Source of the DNA: Faecalicatena_A orotica
Lineage (GTDB): Bacteria; Bacillota; Clostridia; Lachnospirales; Lachnospiraceae
Length of the DNA stretch: 64,000 bases
Reading direction: 5' to 3' (one strand)
Assembly: GCF_040545875.1 (NCBI RefSeq)
Contig: NZ_JBEPMR010000006.1
Both the position numbers and the translations under genes were made by a program. Shown here in pieces: positions 1 through 8,039 of the stretch. The stretch's first letter is position 1. Each line of letters starts with the position of its first letter. The notes beneath the pieces were generated by a model. It was not told the origin of the DNA, ran no database searches, and saw nothing but the letters and a program-made list of their open reading frames with translations.

Positions 1-12
1 TCTGATTACAGG

Positions 13-52
13 GGCCGCTCTTGTTGCTGTCACACCAGCAACGAGAGCGGCC
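13..52. repeat. Long perfect-stem inverted repeat at left edge
   Basis: A 17-bp stem (13-29 with 36-52, one G-U pair) closes a 6-nt loop. It is GC-rich and is followed by a T-rich stretch only about 35 bases later, so it may be the terminator of a gene lying left of the window. No coding sequence was seen in positions 1-252 otherwise. Confidence 0.5.
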
Positions 53-252
53 GCACATTTTGGGCTCTGTGTCAACCTTTAGAGGTGATTTTTTTTAAAT
101 TTAGGTTAGACCCTTATTCAGGATTTAACCTCGTAACTTAACTAACTGACATTGGGTGTGAACAGTAACGAAAATAATTCATTTGAAAGCATGTTAGAAT
201 ATAGTTTCGATGAATGACGGAATAAAACCAAGAATAATCTTTAAGGAGAACT

Positions 253-876
253 ATGGGGAAAAAAGAAGAACAATCAAAAGAAGTGTATAACAGGATGGCT
301 AGAGAATATGATTCATCACAAGAGGGAAAATATACCAGACCTCATAAAACAGAGTTAGTAAAGCAGGTGGAGATTAAGGACGGGGATGCCATTTTAGATG
401 TTGCCTGTGGCAATGGGGTATTATTAAATGAACTATCCAAAAAAGCGAGAGTTGTTGCAGCCGGAACTGATATATCTAAAAACATGGTTGCTATTGCAAG
501 GGATAGGTATCCTAATTGTGTCTTTGCAGAGGGATCAAGTTTCCCATTGGACTTTCCAGATAAAAGCAGGGATGTTATAACCGTATCTTGTGCATTTCAT
601 CATTTTGAAAATCCACAGGGATTTGCAAACGAATGTATGAGAGTTTTGAAGGCAAAAGGAGCAGTTTACATGGCAGAACCATATTTTTCACCAATGGTAC
701 GCTGGATTGCAAACTACATCGTATTTCCCCTTTCACATTCTGGAGATGTCAAGGTATACAGCCAAAAAGAATTGTATGATTATTTTGAAAAAGCAGGCTT
801 TTCAGAGATAGAAACCTATATAAAAGGCACCGTGCTATTCGTATCTGCAAAAAAACTTCTGAATGAGAATCCATAA
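253..876 (+). CDS. Class I SAM-dependent methyltransferase
   Basis: The 207-residue protein has the UbiE/Methyltransf_11-type fold. Motif I (ILDVACGNG, residues 47-55) binds the S-adenosylmethionine backbone, and an acidic residue in GTDISKNM follows at the end of strand 2. The stretch SCAFHHFENP matches post-motif II of the same superfamily. The length is normal for a free-standing small-molecule methyltransferase. An AAGGAG site lies 6 bases before the ATG. It is the only plus-strand gene before 8.6 kb, and it diverges from the minus-strand array to its right. The methyl acceptor cannot be told from sequence. The class assignment is secure, the substrate unknown. Confidence 0.85.
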   Translation: MGKKEEQSKEVYNRMAREYDSSQEGKYTRPHKTELVKQVEIKDGDAILDVACGNGVLLNELSKKARVVAAGTDISKNMVAIARDRYPNCVFAEGSSFPLDFPDKSRDVITVSCAFHHFENPQGFANECMRVLKAKGAVYMAEPYFSPMVRWIANYIVFPLSHSGDVKVYSQKELYDYFEKAGFSEIETYIKGTVLFVSAKKLLNENP

Positions 877-946
877 ATTGGCGTGGCTACATATCAGTTG
901 AGTGCTTCTTATGTAAAGTTTTATCAGCCTTTTTGTATGCGGGAAG

Positions 947-1459
947 CTATCTGTAATAATTCTCAATGCCGATACCGATAGTAGCCCAATAATTTGCTGT
1001 CCTCATTTCATATTCAATCTCGTCTGCCTCCATCGGTTCTCCGTCCGCCGCAGCGTTTGCTATCATTTTCTGAATATCTTCCGGAATGGAGGGGCGAAAC
1101 ACACCAACACTAATATTTAAAAACCCGTAACAATATCCGTTTTCGTGATCATCAATATCACCACGATTCTTTTCGCTGAGAATATTGTATAACTGATCTG
1201 CTTCGGTTTGGAACGCATAAACGCCATATATTTTAGGCTGGATGTTTCCGTCAATTCCGGCTAAAAACTCAATAAATGTTACCCTGTCATTATTGTCAAA
1301 ATCAAATCTCAGCTCATTATGAAAATAGAACAAAGAATTTTCATGTCTTCCATAAGGGACTCCCAAGAGACTTTCGACATCTTTGCGTGAAGCTGAAAGG
1401 GGGATTGTTACATCATTAAACTTAATACCTTCTAATGGGATTATCTCTATATTGTCCAT
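947..1459 (-). CDS. Hypothetical protein, 170 aa, immunity-like composition
   Basis: I do not recognise a family. The protein is acidic, soluble, without signal peptide or membrane segment. Its N-terminal part (GIKFNDVTIPLSASRKDVESLLG followed by an aromatic-rich strand pattern) has the look of small immunity or YezG-like alpha/beta proteins, but no diagnostic motif is present. An AGGAG lies 11 bases before the ATG, a little far. It is the last gene of the minus-strand run of small genes. A 208-base gap separates it from the preceding acetyltransferase gene and holds one degenerate copy of the intergenic repeat. Confidence 0.6.
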   Translation of the reverse strand: MDNIEIIPLEGIKFNDVTIPLSASRKDVESLLGVPYGRHENSLFYFHNELRFDFDNNDRVTFIEFLAGIDGNIQPKIYGVYAFQTEADQLYNILSEKNRGDIDDHENGYCYGFLNISVGVFRPSIPEDIQKMIANAAADGEPMEADEIEYEMRTANYWATIGIGIENYYR

Positions 1460-1629
1460 ATCGCTTTTTGCTCCTATTTAATTCATTTCTACAATAACAG
1501 AACCTTCCATTATTGATTTTTATGGTAATTTGCTCTCTCCATACTTCTTCTTGATAATAAAGATACATAACAAGGTTCGTAGCAATTTTCAAAAATGCCA
1601 TACCATTTTTACGTAACCCACATTCTTTT

Positions 1630-1672
1630 GGGTAAACTTTTTTAATATCATCAAATCAAACTGGGATTTATC
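1630..1672 (-). repeat. Intergenic repeat, degenerate copy
   Basis: Read on the minus strand this contains ATAAATCCCAGTTTG and then a T/A-rich arm. It shares the CCCAGTTT core with the copy at 6076-6112 and the CAGTTTG core with those at 2161 and 2354. It starts at the stop codon of the acetyltransferase gene. Confidence 0.4.
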
Positions 1673-2081
1673 TAATCATTTTGAACATTCCCGGACCATC
1701 CCATTCACAAGGTCTTTCTTCAAATCCCTTTTTCTTATAAAACAAGAGTGCATCTTTCGTACTGATCAATTCTAAACTGACAGCCCAATCAGGATTGATA
1801 TTTTCTCTTATATAATTTTCTAAACATTCTATTAGCAACGTTCCTACTCCCATTGCCTGATAGTCTGGTATTACAACAAAATCTTTGATATAAAATGACA
1901 TACCCCCATCTCCAATCAACCGCACCATTCCTATCGGCTGTTTTTTATCATAAGCTGTAAATGTTGCAATAGTATTGCTCAAAGCCTTTTCGACTTGTCC
2001 AATACATGGCGCTTCCCATCCAACTGACGTGTATAAATCCAGAAACAGTTCTGGTGATAGTGTATTTATTCTCACTTCCAT
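1668..2081 (-). CDS. GNAT family N-acetyltransferase
   Basis: The 137-residue protein is a small GCN5-related acetyltransferase. The acetyl-CoA pyrophosphate loop is visible as QAMGVGTLLIECL (Q-x-x-G-x-G), preceded by the beta-4 strand FVVIPDYQ, and a C-terminal LFYKKKGFEER element matches motif B of the family. AAAGGAGAG lies 5 bases before the ATG. The acceptor (small molecule, peptide or antibiotic) cannot be deduced. It is one of three minus-strand acetyltransferases in this array, which have low mutual similarity and so do not look like recent duplicates. Confidence 0.85.
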   Translation of the reverse strand: MEVRINTLSPELFLDLYTSVGWEAPCIGQVEKALSNTIATFTAYDKKQPIGMVRLIGDGGMSFYIKDFVVIPDYQAMGVGTLLIECLENYIRENINPDWAVSLELISTKDALLFYKKKGFEERPCEWDGPGMFKMIR

Positions 2082-2160
2082 AACTACTCTCCTTTAATTT
2101 ATGGATACAATCCTTTAACTTAGTCAAAACGTAAGAGGGTTTATAAACGCTATCTCTCCA

Positions 2161-2197
2161 TATTCAAATTTTCCTTACCACAAACTGTAAGTTATTT
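2161..2197 (-). repeat. Intergenic repeat, good copy
   Basis: On the minus strand it reads AACTTACAGTTTGTGG then GGAAAATTTGAA. It lies directly after the stop of the 47-residue membrane protein gene. The CAGTTTGT core and the GGAAAATTTGAA arm recur at 6982-7020, and the core also at 2354-2391. A local CTTAC/GTAAG dyad surrounds the core. Confidence 0.5.
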
Positions 2198-2340
2198 TAC
2201 TGATGTTCTATAAATCCAATGATTGAAAAAATTAATCCAACGACACCTATTCCGATAGCAAGCAATCCCATACCCGATGAAGAAAGAGAAATTACAATTG
2301 CAAAAAGTAGTATTGCAACGCCTAATCCAATTTTTTTCAT
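2197..2340 (-). CDS. Small membrane protein, 47 aa
   Basis: The start at 2340 is chosen because AGGAGG precedes this ATG by 7 bases; the longer reading from 2394 has no ribosome site. The protein is a lysine-initiated hydrophobic peptide with two membrane segments separated by SSSGMG, ending in FIEHQ. There is no recognised family. It lies in the minus-strand array between two short genes, each gap holding an intergenic repeat. A role cannot be assigned. Confidence 0.65.
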   Translation of the reverse strand: MKKIGLGVAILLFAIVISLSSSGMGLLAIGIGVVGLIFSIIGFIEHQ

Positions 2341-2353
2341 TATGAATCCTCCT

Positions 2354-2391
2354 CTACAACTTCTAAGTTTTCTGGACAAACTGTGAATTAT
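2354..2391 (-). repeat. Intergenic repeat, good copy
   Basis: On the minus strand it reads ATAATTCACAGTTTGTCC, then AAAACTTAGAAGTTGTAG, and runs into the AGGAGG of the next gene. Its second half is almost identical to the copy at 6982-7020 (GAAGTTGTAG before the ribosome site). Confidence 0.55.
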
Positions 2392-2398
2392 CATTTAA

Positions 2399-2629
2399 TT
2401 ATCTTTCTCTGCACTTAATTCCATAACTTCCCCGGCTCCCATTCTCGTATCCTCGATATATTTCATATGTTTTCTCATTTATTATAACTTCATCATCACC
2501 ATTAAAAGAATAGGAGTATCCATTTTCCTCACAGTATTTAGAAATTGCCTGTTGCGCTTTTGCAACAGTCGGATAAATACCGCCATTTTCATAGGGCACC
2601 CCAAAAGAATTTTTAAACATCTTAAACAT
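2399..2629 (-). CDS. Small soluble hypothetical protein, 76 aa
   Basis: The start at 2629 has AGGAGGG 5-6 bases upstream and gives a protein beginning MFKMFKNSFGVPYENGG. It has an aromatic-rich alpha/beta pattern with an Ala-Gln helix (VAKAQQAISKYCEENG) followed by two strands, resembling a small single-domain fold. I do not recognise a family. Its neighbours on the same strand are the transglutaminase-like gene upstream and the 47-residue membrane protein downstream, both separated by intergenic repeats. Confidence 0.6.
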   Translation of the reverse strand: MFKMFKNSFGVPYENGGIYPTVAKAQQAISKYCEENGYSYSFNGDDEVIINEKTYEIYRGYENGSRGSYGIKCRER

Positions 2630-2672
2630 AAAATCCCTCCTACCGTTCATTTGAATAATCATTGAATCCCTT

Positions 2673-2710
2673 CCTCAAGTTTAGACAATCGGTCACAAAC
2701 ATTCAAGTTG
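2673..2710 (-). repeat. Intergenic repeat, divergent copy
   Basis: On the minus strand it contains TGTTTGTGACCG and CTAAACTTGAGGAAGG, i.e. the GTTTGT core and the ACTTGA arm before a purine-rich run, at the same place between two array genes. The match is weaker than for the copies at 2354 and 6982. Confidence 0.3.
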
Positions 2711-3412
2711 TTATTCAGCATTTCTTATTTTTCTGATATTGTTATTCATTAAATGCCTTCCCAAATTTCTATACAAGAAGCCTTTAAGTACTGACAGTTC
2801 TTGATTATGATCTTTTAGTAACTCATCCGGACAATCATAAATTCCGAAGTCATGGTTAATGCCCTCGCTCTGAATATAGGTATCGTTTCGATCAAAATCA
2901 ATTACAGGATTATGAAAATCCTTTACAGCAACACCATACCCGCAAAAGGCACCTGAGCATATTGAGTTTATACGTTGTAATTGTGAAAGGTATTTTTTAT
3001 CTAATATAAATGCCTCTAATTCATACCATATCCCGTCCAAATATACCTCGACCCAGCTGTGTAAAATATTTTTGGGAGCGTTTTTGTATACAAGGCCTGT
3101 CATTGCCCCTTTTTGCAATTTCTTATCAATTGTAAATCCATGCATACGACATGGAATATGAACTCCGCGGAGCAGGGCCATAAATAATGTTCCCTTTGTA
3201 TTACATTGCCCATACCCATCAGACAACACTTTTGACGCGGGGATATGATCATCTATATTGTAACCAAATAGGATTTCATCACGAACAAAATTGTATATCT
3301 TCTTTATGCGATTGTACTCATCTATATTTTCCCATTGCCTGTCCCTTATTAATTGCTGAATATTTTCGGCAGAAAAGTTTAACAAAGAGGTTTCTTTTAA
3401 ATATTGTTCCAT
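2711..3412 (-). CDS. Transglutaminase-like cysteine protease-fold protein
   Basis: The protein (233 aa from the chosen start) carries the transglutaminase core: Cys70 in DGYGQCNTK, His118 in ILHSWVEVYLDG and an acidic residue in the third position (ELEAF, Glu133 where Asp is usual). This indicates a papain-like Cys-His-acid triad acting on amide bonds or, in bacteria, often on peptides. There is no signal peptide, so it is cytoplasmic. The ATG at 3412 is preferred because GGGGGAG lies 7 bases upstream; an ATG at 3436 without a site is the alternative. It follows the HEAT-repeat gene by only a few bases or overlaps closely, so the two are probably translated together. Confidence 0.8.
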   Translation of the reverse strand: MEQYLKETSLLNFSAENIQQLIRDRQWENIDEYNRIKKIYNFVRDEILFGYNIDDHIPASKVLSDGYGQCNTKGTLFMALLRGVHIPCRMHGFTIDKKLQKGAMTGLVYKNAPKNILHSWVEVYLDGIWYELEAFILDKKYLSQLQRINSICSGAFCGYGVAVKDFHNPVIDFDRNDTYIQSEGINHDFGIYDCPDELLKDHNQELSVLKGFLYRNLGRHLMNNNIRKIRNAE

Positions 3413-3440
3413 CAGTGGACTCCCCCATAAAATCACATCA

Positions 3441-4979
3441 TTATTTAGCCAAAAACATAATTTGTTTCTTCGTTTCGGGCTTTAGGTACTTTGCCTTTTC
3501 CTGTAGTAATTCAATAATTGTTTGTTTATCATTTTTAGAGAGAACAGCGTAGGAACGGTTATATGTAAATATCCATCTGCTGATTTGTGTTTGACATAGA
3601 TTTTCTAATTTCTCACAGCCACTGCCAAGGAGCATAAGAGTATAAATCAGCGATTGCCATTTACCGCTCAAAAACAGAAGAGTGGCGCATTTTATTTTTG
3701 TGTTCTCATTTGATGAGTTATTAAGGATTTCTGATACTTTTTCAAAATCGTACTCTCTATTCTTTTTGAGCAGTATCGCTGCTGTTTTGACTATGCCAGA
3801 TTTATCTGCGGCCAGCATATCTGTTATATTAGCCAGATATTTTTCTGTATTTAACCGCATTAATGCCGTCATTGCGGCACGAACAACAGAAACCCTGTCA
3901 TCTGCTAAATACTTCTCAATAAGTTCACAGTCTTCGGCAGATCCAACTTCCCCCAGTCCATAAATACTAATTGATGTATTTACATAAAGGTGATTCAAAT
4001 AAATTTGGCGGATGTCCACCTTTGTATCACTCAGGGAAATAAGATTGCGGGAGAACGCACGAACCTGTGCATTTTTATCCATTAGCATATGTTTTGCAAT
4101 ATCAAATAAGTCATTGGAGTGATTATCAATTAAGTACTGTAATGCTAAGATGCGATTCGGCGGATACTTATCCTTCAGAAAGCATTTGCTTAACTCCAGT
4201 ATTTCGGTGCTGTCTGCATTTGTTTTTAGTAATTTCTGAAAAACCGTTTTTCGTAGAAAGGGGTCTTTTTCATGAAAAATGTAATCCATCAGGTAGTCGT
4301 TATCTATTTTATCCAGATGATTAATGATTGATATACAAAATTTTCTTGCCCTAAAATCAGTACTGTTTAACCCTCGTTTTATCAATTGGCCGTTGATCCG
4401 AAAGAGATTGACTACAACCGGCAGAATAGTATCATACCCGTACCGTGTGCTCCTACGTAATTTTTCCATAAGGGGAAGCGCATGAACAATTTCCTCTTCA
4501 CTGGAATATGCCAATATCTGGGTAAACACATTAAATGCCGCCTGACGCACTTGACAAACCCAATCATTACACCTTAGAAGAATAAAGGGGAGGGCATCCT
4601 TATATTTACCCAAAGCGTAGATAGCCTGTTCTCTGATATATCCGTTTGGATGAAAAGACGCAAAAACAAAGACTGCACGTTTTTCATCCTCTGACATATG
4701 TTTTGTAACAAAGCTTTCCACGTTTAACTCTTTCCAGTTGATGCTCCATTCCATTGAAGTTGTCTGTCGCATTTGCTTATCAATTCTGTAAATATCATCA
4801 AAAGAAAGTTTATTTAAAAATTCGCATAGAAAGTTTGCGGCGGCCACTTTGTGATTATCGGAATTCTCAGCAAGAACACAAAAAATTAAAGGCAGATTAT
4901 GCAGTGCACCTTCTGATGCCAGAGCAATGTAAGCATTTAAATTTGAAGAATAAAAATCAGTTTTTTTATGCAAAAACAT
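3441..4979 (-). CDS. HEAT-repeat scaffold protein, 512 aa
   Basis: The whole length is built from helical pairs typical of HEAT/PBS-lyase repeats, e.g. ASFHPNGYIREQAIYALGKY, CNDWVCQVRQAAFNVF and DDRVSVVRAAMTALMRL, spaced about 30-40 residues apart. Such proteins are binding scaffolds, not enzymes by themselves. No signal peptide or membrane segment is present. GGAGGT lies 9 bases before the ATG. It is directly followed by the transglutaminase-like gene, so a scaffold-plus-protease pair is possible. A decayed copy of part of this gene (matching 4012-4122) lies at 7353-7462. The partner and the process are unknown. Confidence 0.8.
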   Translation of the reverse strand: MFLHKKTDFYSSNLNAYIALASEGALHNLPLIFCVLAENSDNHKVAAANFLCEFLNKLSFDDIYRIDKQMRQTTSMEWSINWKELNVESFVTKHMSEDEKRAVFVFASFHPNGYIREQAIYALGKYKDALPFILLRCNDWVCQVRQAAFNVFTQILAYSSEEEIVHALPLMEKLRRSTRYGYDTILPVVVNLFRINGQLIKRGLNSTDFRARKFCISIINHLDKIDNDYLMDYIFHEKDPFLRKTVFQKLLKTNADSTEILELSKCFLKDKYPPNRILALQYLIDNHSNDLFDIAKHMLMDKNAQVRAFSRNLISLSDTKVDIRQIYLNHLYVNTSISIYGLGEVGSAEDCELIEKYLADDRVSVVRAAMTALMRLNTEKYLANITDMLAADKSGIVKTAAILLKKNREYDFEKVSEILNNSSNENTKIKCATLLFLSGKWQSLIYTLMLLGSGCEKLENLCQTQISRWIFTYNRSYAVLSKNDKQTIIELLQEKAKYLKPETKKQIMFLAK

Positions 4980-5077
4980 TGTTTTAGCACCTCCCGGTTA
5001 TATAAATAATTTCCGCCCGCAACTTTCATTTGGCTAAAGGCAACTGGCTTTTCAGCAGCCATTTTTAATGCCTGATG

Positions 5078-5587
5078 TCAGCGCTGAACCACATAACGAT
5101 AATGCGGCATATCTACACCCTTGTAATGCTTTGTCCATGTGCCTGCCATTGTCATCCCGTTTCTTATGGCTACGTTTTGAGATGCTATATTTGTATCTCT
5201 GATGATAGAGCAAACTTCTTCTGCTCTTAATACTTCAAACGCATACTTTTTACACGCCTTTGCCGCTTCGATGGCATACCCTTTATGCCAATATAATCTC
5301 TCGAAAAGATAACCTATTTCAAGTACCTCCTCATCCTTCCAAGACTGCATTGTAAGCCCGCATTGCCCGATCATTTCATCGGTCTCCTTTAAAACGACTG
5401 CCCATAAACCAAATTTCCATTTTTGATAACGGGAAATTTGTCTATCGAGCCATTCTTGGACTTCCTCATCACTGAATGGTCCCTCATATGCGTACATTGT
5501 ATCTTTATCTTGTAAGATTTTACACAATGATTCTAAATCAAATTGATTCATCTCACGCAGATATAATCGTTCTGTTTCGAGTATCAT
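5078..5587 (-). CDS. GNAT acetyltransferase, RimJ/RimL type
   Basis: The protein starts MILETERLYLREM, a hallmark opening of the Acetyltransf_3 (RimJ/RimL-like) branch, and keeps EIGYLFERLYWHKGYAIEAAKA, the acetyl-CoA loop region of that branch, and SIIRDTNIASQNVAIRNGM, the motif B helix. I chose the ATG at 5587 over a GTG three codons earlier because the family starts here; a GGGGTGGG run lies just upstream. Members acetylate protein N-termini or small molecules; the substrate cannot be inferred. It belongs to the minus-strand array. Confidence 0.85.
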   Translation of the reverse strand: MILETERLYLREMNQFDLESLCKILQDKDTMYAYEGPFSDEEVQEWLDRQISRYQKWKFGLWAVVLKETDEMIGQCGLTMQSWKDEEVLEIGYLFERLYWHKGYAIEAAKACKKYAFEVLRAEEVCSIIRDTNIASQNVAIRNGMTMAGTWTKHYKGVDMPHYRYVVQR

Positions 5588-5647
5588 ATTTCCCACCCCA
5601 AATCCCGATTTTCGCTTAGTCTATTCTTTCCCAATGGATTCTGTCAT

Positions 5648-6058
5648 TTATCCAGTGTAAGCATTTTCTTCAGTATTTGAAAAATTTTGTTTATCTAACC
5701 ATTCTTGTTCTTTCACATTCTCTGGAATATCAATTCTTTCTATTTTAAATATGACTGGTCTTGTCCCATCATTGCAGCAAGCGATCATCATTCTTTCGTC
5801 ATTTGTCCAATTATGCATAATTGAACCTCCTTGTAATGCTGTATAAACATATCTGCTTATTGCATCCCACGCTTCTCCGCAAAACTTTCCATTCATTAAT
5901 TGATAAAAGTCATCTCTTTCAGGTGTTCTTTTTAATATAAAAGTATCTCCCGCTTTAAAACAAGGACAAGGACCTGATTTTGGATTAGCAAGATATTTCT
6001 TCTGATAATCCGAAAAAACTTTTGTTTCCAATACTGTTATTTTGCATTCATGTTTCAT
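5648..6058 (-). CDS. TIGR04076 family protein
   Basis: The 136-residue protein matches the pattern of the TIGR04076 family: an N-terminal CKITVLETKVF strand, GPCPCFKAGDTF with a CxC, FCGEAWDAISRYVYTALQGGS, and ACCNDGTRPVIFKIERI near the end. The family is widespread in anaerobes, its function is unknown, and the conserved cysteines could bind metal. A GAGGT lies upstream of the ATG. It is an array gene with an intergenic repeat copy immediately upstream in the leader. Confidence 0.8.
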   Translation of the reverse strand: MKHECKITVLETKVFSDYQKKYLANPKSGPCPCFKAGDTFILKRTPERDDFYQLMNGKFCGEAWDAISRYVYTALQGGSIMHNWTNDERMMIACCNDGTRPVIFKIERIDIPENVKEQEWLDKQNFSNTEENAYTG

Positions 6059-6075
6059 GATTTTTTTACCTCACT

Positions 6076-6112
6076 AAATTCATAAATTTCTTTTGGATAA
6101 ACTGGGATTGAC
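6076..6112 (-). repeat. Intergenic repeat, moderate copy
   Basis: On the minus strand it reads GTCAATCCCAGTTTATCC then AAAGAAATTTATGAATTT and ends at the GTGAGG of the TIGR04076 gene. It shares the CCCAGTTT core with the copy at 1630 and the arm layout with those at 6982 and 2354. Confidence 0.45.
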
Positions 6113-6140
6113 GCACTGTAGATTATCCTCATTTTACATA

Positions 6141-6515
6141 CTACATTTGAAATGCCGTTATCCAAAAACATATTCCGACTATAAGTGAAAGCGGAGTCAT
6201 AACATATTTTTCTTTCCTACTTTTTGAAATCATGTTCATAATAGTATTCAAAGATAGGTAAGCGGCAAAGAAGAAACAAATATATTTAGTAACCTTAAAA
6301 GACAACCACAAGGAAATAAAACCTCCGGCTTGCAAAACAATTATCATTGCAAAAATTTGGACAGCAAACGAAATGACTGCCATAACTCTAAATTTCTTAG
6401 GTAAGATTTTATATTGTCCACCCATTGTAAATTCGCCCAAAGGCAAACCGCAAGCAACAAGAACTGTCATAGTTGCTATAACTCCAAATAATACTGCACC
6501 TAATATTGAATACAT
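6141..6515 (-). CDS. Four-helix integral membrane protein, 124 aa
   Basis: Four hydrophobic segments are visible (about residues 3-23, 45-66, 73-93 and 105-123), with short loops and a basic linker (SKSRKEKYV). GGGAGA precedes the ATG by about 10 bases. I do not recognise the family; the size resembles small DUF-type multipass proteins. It is an array gene between the YkvA-like and TIGR04076 genes, with a strong hairpin upstream. Confidence 0.7.
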   Translation of the reverse strand: MYSILGAVLFGVIATMTVLVACGLPLGEFTMGGQYKILPKKFRVMAVISFAVQIFAMIIVLQAGGFISLWLSFKVTKYICFFFAAYLSLNTIMNMISKSRKEKYVMTPLSLIVGICFWITAFQM

Positions 6516-6559
6516 AAATCAATATTCTCCCTTCGCAAAATACAAAAAATTTCAGTTAT

Positions 6560-6600
6560 AAATTCAAATTTTCCATCCAGCTATACTGGATGGAAAATTT
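6560..6600 (-). terminator. Perfect 15-bp hairpin after YkvA-like gene; repeat-family member
   Basis: AAATTTTCCATCCAG at 6566-6580 pairs perfectly with 6586-6600 across a 5-nt loop. It starts 2 bases past the stop codon of the minus-strand gene at 6602, and its A/T-rich arm would give a U tract in that transcript. Its GGAAAATTTGAA arm is the same as in the intergenic repeats at 2161 and 6982, so it may be a fully symmetric member of that family. Confidence 0.6.
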
Positions 6601-6601
6601 G

Positions 6602-6970
6602 CTAAAGCCAGATCGCTTTCACAATTAACCATATGACGACAACCCAAAATAGAATGATAGGGACTGCATAATACCACTTTTGGGGTTTACCATCTTTCCA
6701 CAAGTCAATAGCAAGAGCAAGATTCTTCTCCCAGACGGGTTTTGGAATAAAACGTATCGTTAAGGCGATAAAAGCAGGAAGCAGTATAAGGTCGTCCAAA
6801 TACCCAAGCACCGGAATAAAATCTGGTATTAAATCAACGGGAGAAAGTGCATAAGCAACCGTTATCGCCGCGAAGAACTTTGCTATAAGTGGAGTTTCAT
6901 TATCCTTTAATGATAAAAAAACAGCAGGTATCTCTGCCTTTAATTTTTGTATCCTGCTTTTTAGATCCAT
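6602..6970 (-). CDS. YkvA/DUF1232 family membrane protein
   Basis: The start at 6970 (MDLKSRIQKLK) has AAGGAGA just upstream; the longer reading to 7054 crosses an intergenic repeat. The DUF1232 signature is clear: ITVAYALSPVDLIPDFIPVLGYLDDLILLP (seen in parts), which includes the conserved SPxDLIPD and GYLDD acidic motifs. A second hydrophobic segment, VPIILFWVVVIWLIVKAIW, ends the protein. The family is membrane-associated and of unknown biochemical role. It belongs to the minus-strand array. Confidence 0.85.
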   Translation of the reverse strand: MDLKSRIQKLKAEIPAVFLSLKDNETPLIAKFFAAITVAYALSPVDLIPDFIPVLGYLDDLILLPAFIALTIRFIPKPVWEKNLALAIDLWKDGKPQKWYYAVPIILFWVVVIWLIVKAIWL

Positions 6971-6981
6971 CGTTCTCCTTC

Positions 6982-7020
6982 CTACAACTTCAAATTTTCC
7001 CACTACAAGCTGGAATTTGA
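6982..7020 (-). repeat. Intergenic repeat, best copy
   Basis: On the minus strand it reads TCAAATTCCAGCTTGTAG then GGGAAAATTTGAAGTTGTAG, followed by the AAGGAG of the YkvA-like gene. AAATTCC and GGAAAATTT form an imperfect dyad around the CAGCTTGT core. The closest relative is the copy at 2354-2391. Confidence 0.55.
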
Positions 7021-7066
7021 TAAATACTATGCTGACTAATATTTCTTGAAGCATTCCTGCTAAAAA

Positions 7067-7276
7067 TTAGGATAAAGAACTGGACACCTCATTTCTTTTA
7101 CTTTCTAATTTTCTTCCAATTATGTCAAGTACTCCAAATATAATCAGACTGACAAGTACTGCCCCTAATACTACTGGCTTTACGCTTTCTGTTAAATCTC
7201 CAAAAAGCAACATTAGCATAAACTCTGTTCCACCTAAAAGTGTAGAAACTTGAATAATCCTAATAATATATTTCAT
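7067..7276 (-). CDS. Small two-segment membrane protein, 69 aa
   Basis: Two hydrophobic segments (about residues 5-25 and 33-52) with a short acidic loop (GDLTESVKP) and a charged tail (GRKLESKRNEVSSS). AAAGGAGAG lies 8 bases before the ATG. There is no recognised family. It is the array gene immediately downstream of the decayed HEAT fragment. Confidence 0.65.
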   Translation of the reverse strand: MKYIIRIIQVSTLLGGTEFMLMLLFGDLTESVKPVVLGAVLVSLIIFGVLDIIGRKLESKRNEVSSSLS

Positions 7277-7352
7277 GCTTATATCTCTCCTTTCATAACT
7301 GAAACACTTAATTTTACAACTTAAAATTTATAGATTATAACCAAAGATGAAT

Positions 7353-7462
7353 ATGTCCACCTTTGTATAACCTTGGGAAATAATATTGCGGGAGAACGCA
7401 CGAACCGTACATTTTTATCCATTAGTTTATGTTTTGCAATATCAAATATGTCATTGGAGTGA
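7353..7462 (-). pseudogene. Remnant of HEAT-repeat gene
   Basis: This stretch aligns over 110 bases with 4012-4122 inside the intact HEAT-repeat gene, in the same orientation, with about 9 mismatches and one single-base deletion (roughly 90 percent identity). The indel and the absence of the rest of the gene show it cannot be coding. It abuts the stop codon of the acetyltransferase gene at 7468. It indicates that a second HEAT-gene copy once stood here, or that a fragment was copied in. Confidence 0.85.
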
Positions 7463-7467
7463 CTATA

Positions 7468-7995
7468 TCAATCTATATTAATCCAATATCTTTGTTCTGT
7501 TTTCCCTTCATTTTGAATTTCATTTTCCAAAATTCCACCATTGTTTTGAATGGACTTTGCAGAGCCGGTATTATTTTTGTCACATACCATCAGGACCTTA
7601 TGGATTCCAAGTGCTTTGCATTCTTCCAATGCTAAAGCAATCATCTTTGTGGCATATCCTTTTCTTCTTTCAGATGGCCGGATTCCATCACCGATATGAC
7701 CTCCAAATTGTAGTAAAGAATCATTCAAATAGTGGCGAATATTCACGGCACCAATCATAATATTTCTTTCTTCATCCAGACAAAAAAATGTGGAAGAAGG
7801 AACTTTTCCTTCTTCAGCCTTTATATAATCTAAATTTGAAATATAGGATGTAAAATCGTGGTAGTCATTTTTGAAGATTGCCATAGGAGAATGATTGGCA
7901 GATACATGGTTATTATTATACTCAATCCATTCTTCCAGCATATTTACAATTAAATTTTCATATTCAGCACTTGCCTTTACTAATCTTAATGCCAT
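7468..7995 (-). CDS. GNAT acetyltransferase
   Basis: The 175-residue protein has DGIRPSERRKGYATKMIALALEECKALGI, the acetyl-CoA-binding loop (R-R-K-G-Y-A) and its helix, and SIQNNGGILENEI as motif B, typical of the Acetyltransf_3/YesJ-like GNATs that carry an N-terminal helical extension. GGAGG lies 10 bases before the ATG. The substrate is unknown. It is the second gene of the minus-strand run. Confidence 0.85.
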   Translation of the reverse strand: MALRLVKASAEYENLIVNMLEEWIEYNNNHVSANHSPMAIFKNDYHDFTSYISNLDYIKAEEGKVPSSTFFCLDEERNIMIGAVNIRHYLNDSLLQFGGHIGDGIRPSERRKGYATKMIALALEECKALGIHKVLMVCDKNNTGSAKSIQNNGGILENEIQNEGKTEQRYWINID

Positions 7996-8039
7996 AAATT
8001 ATCATCCTCCATAGATTTTATTTTTTCAAAACTAAAAAC

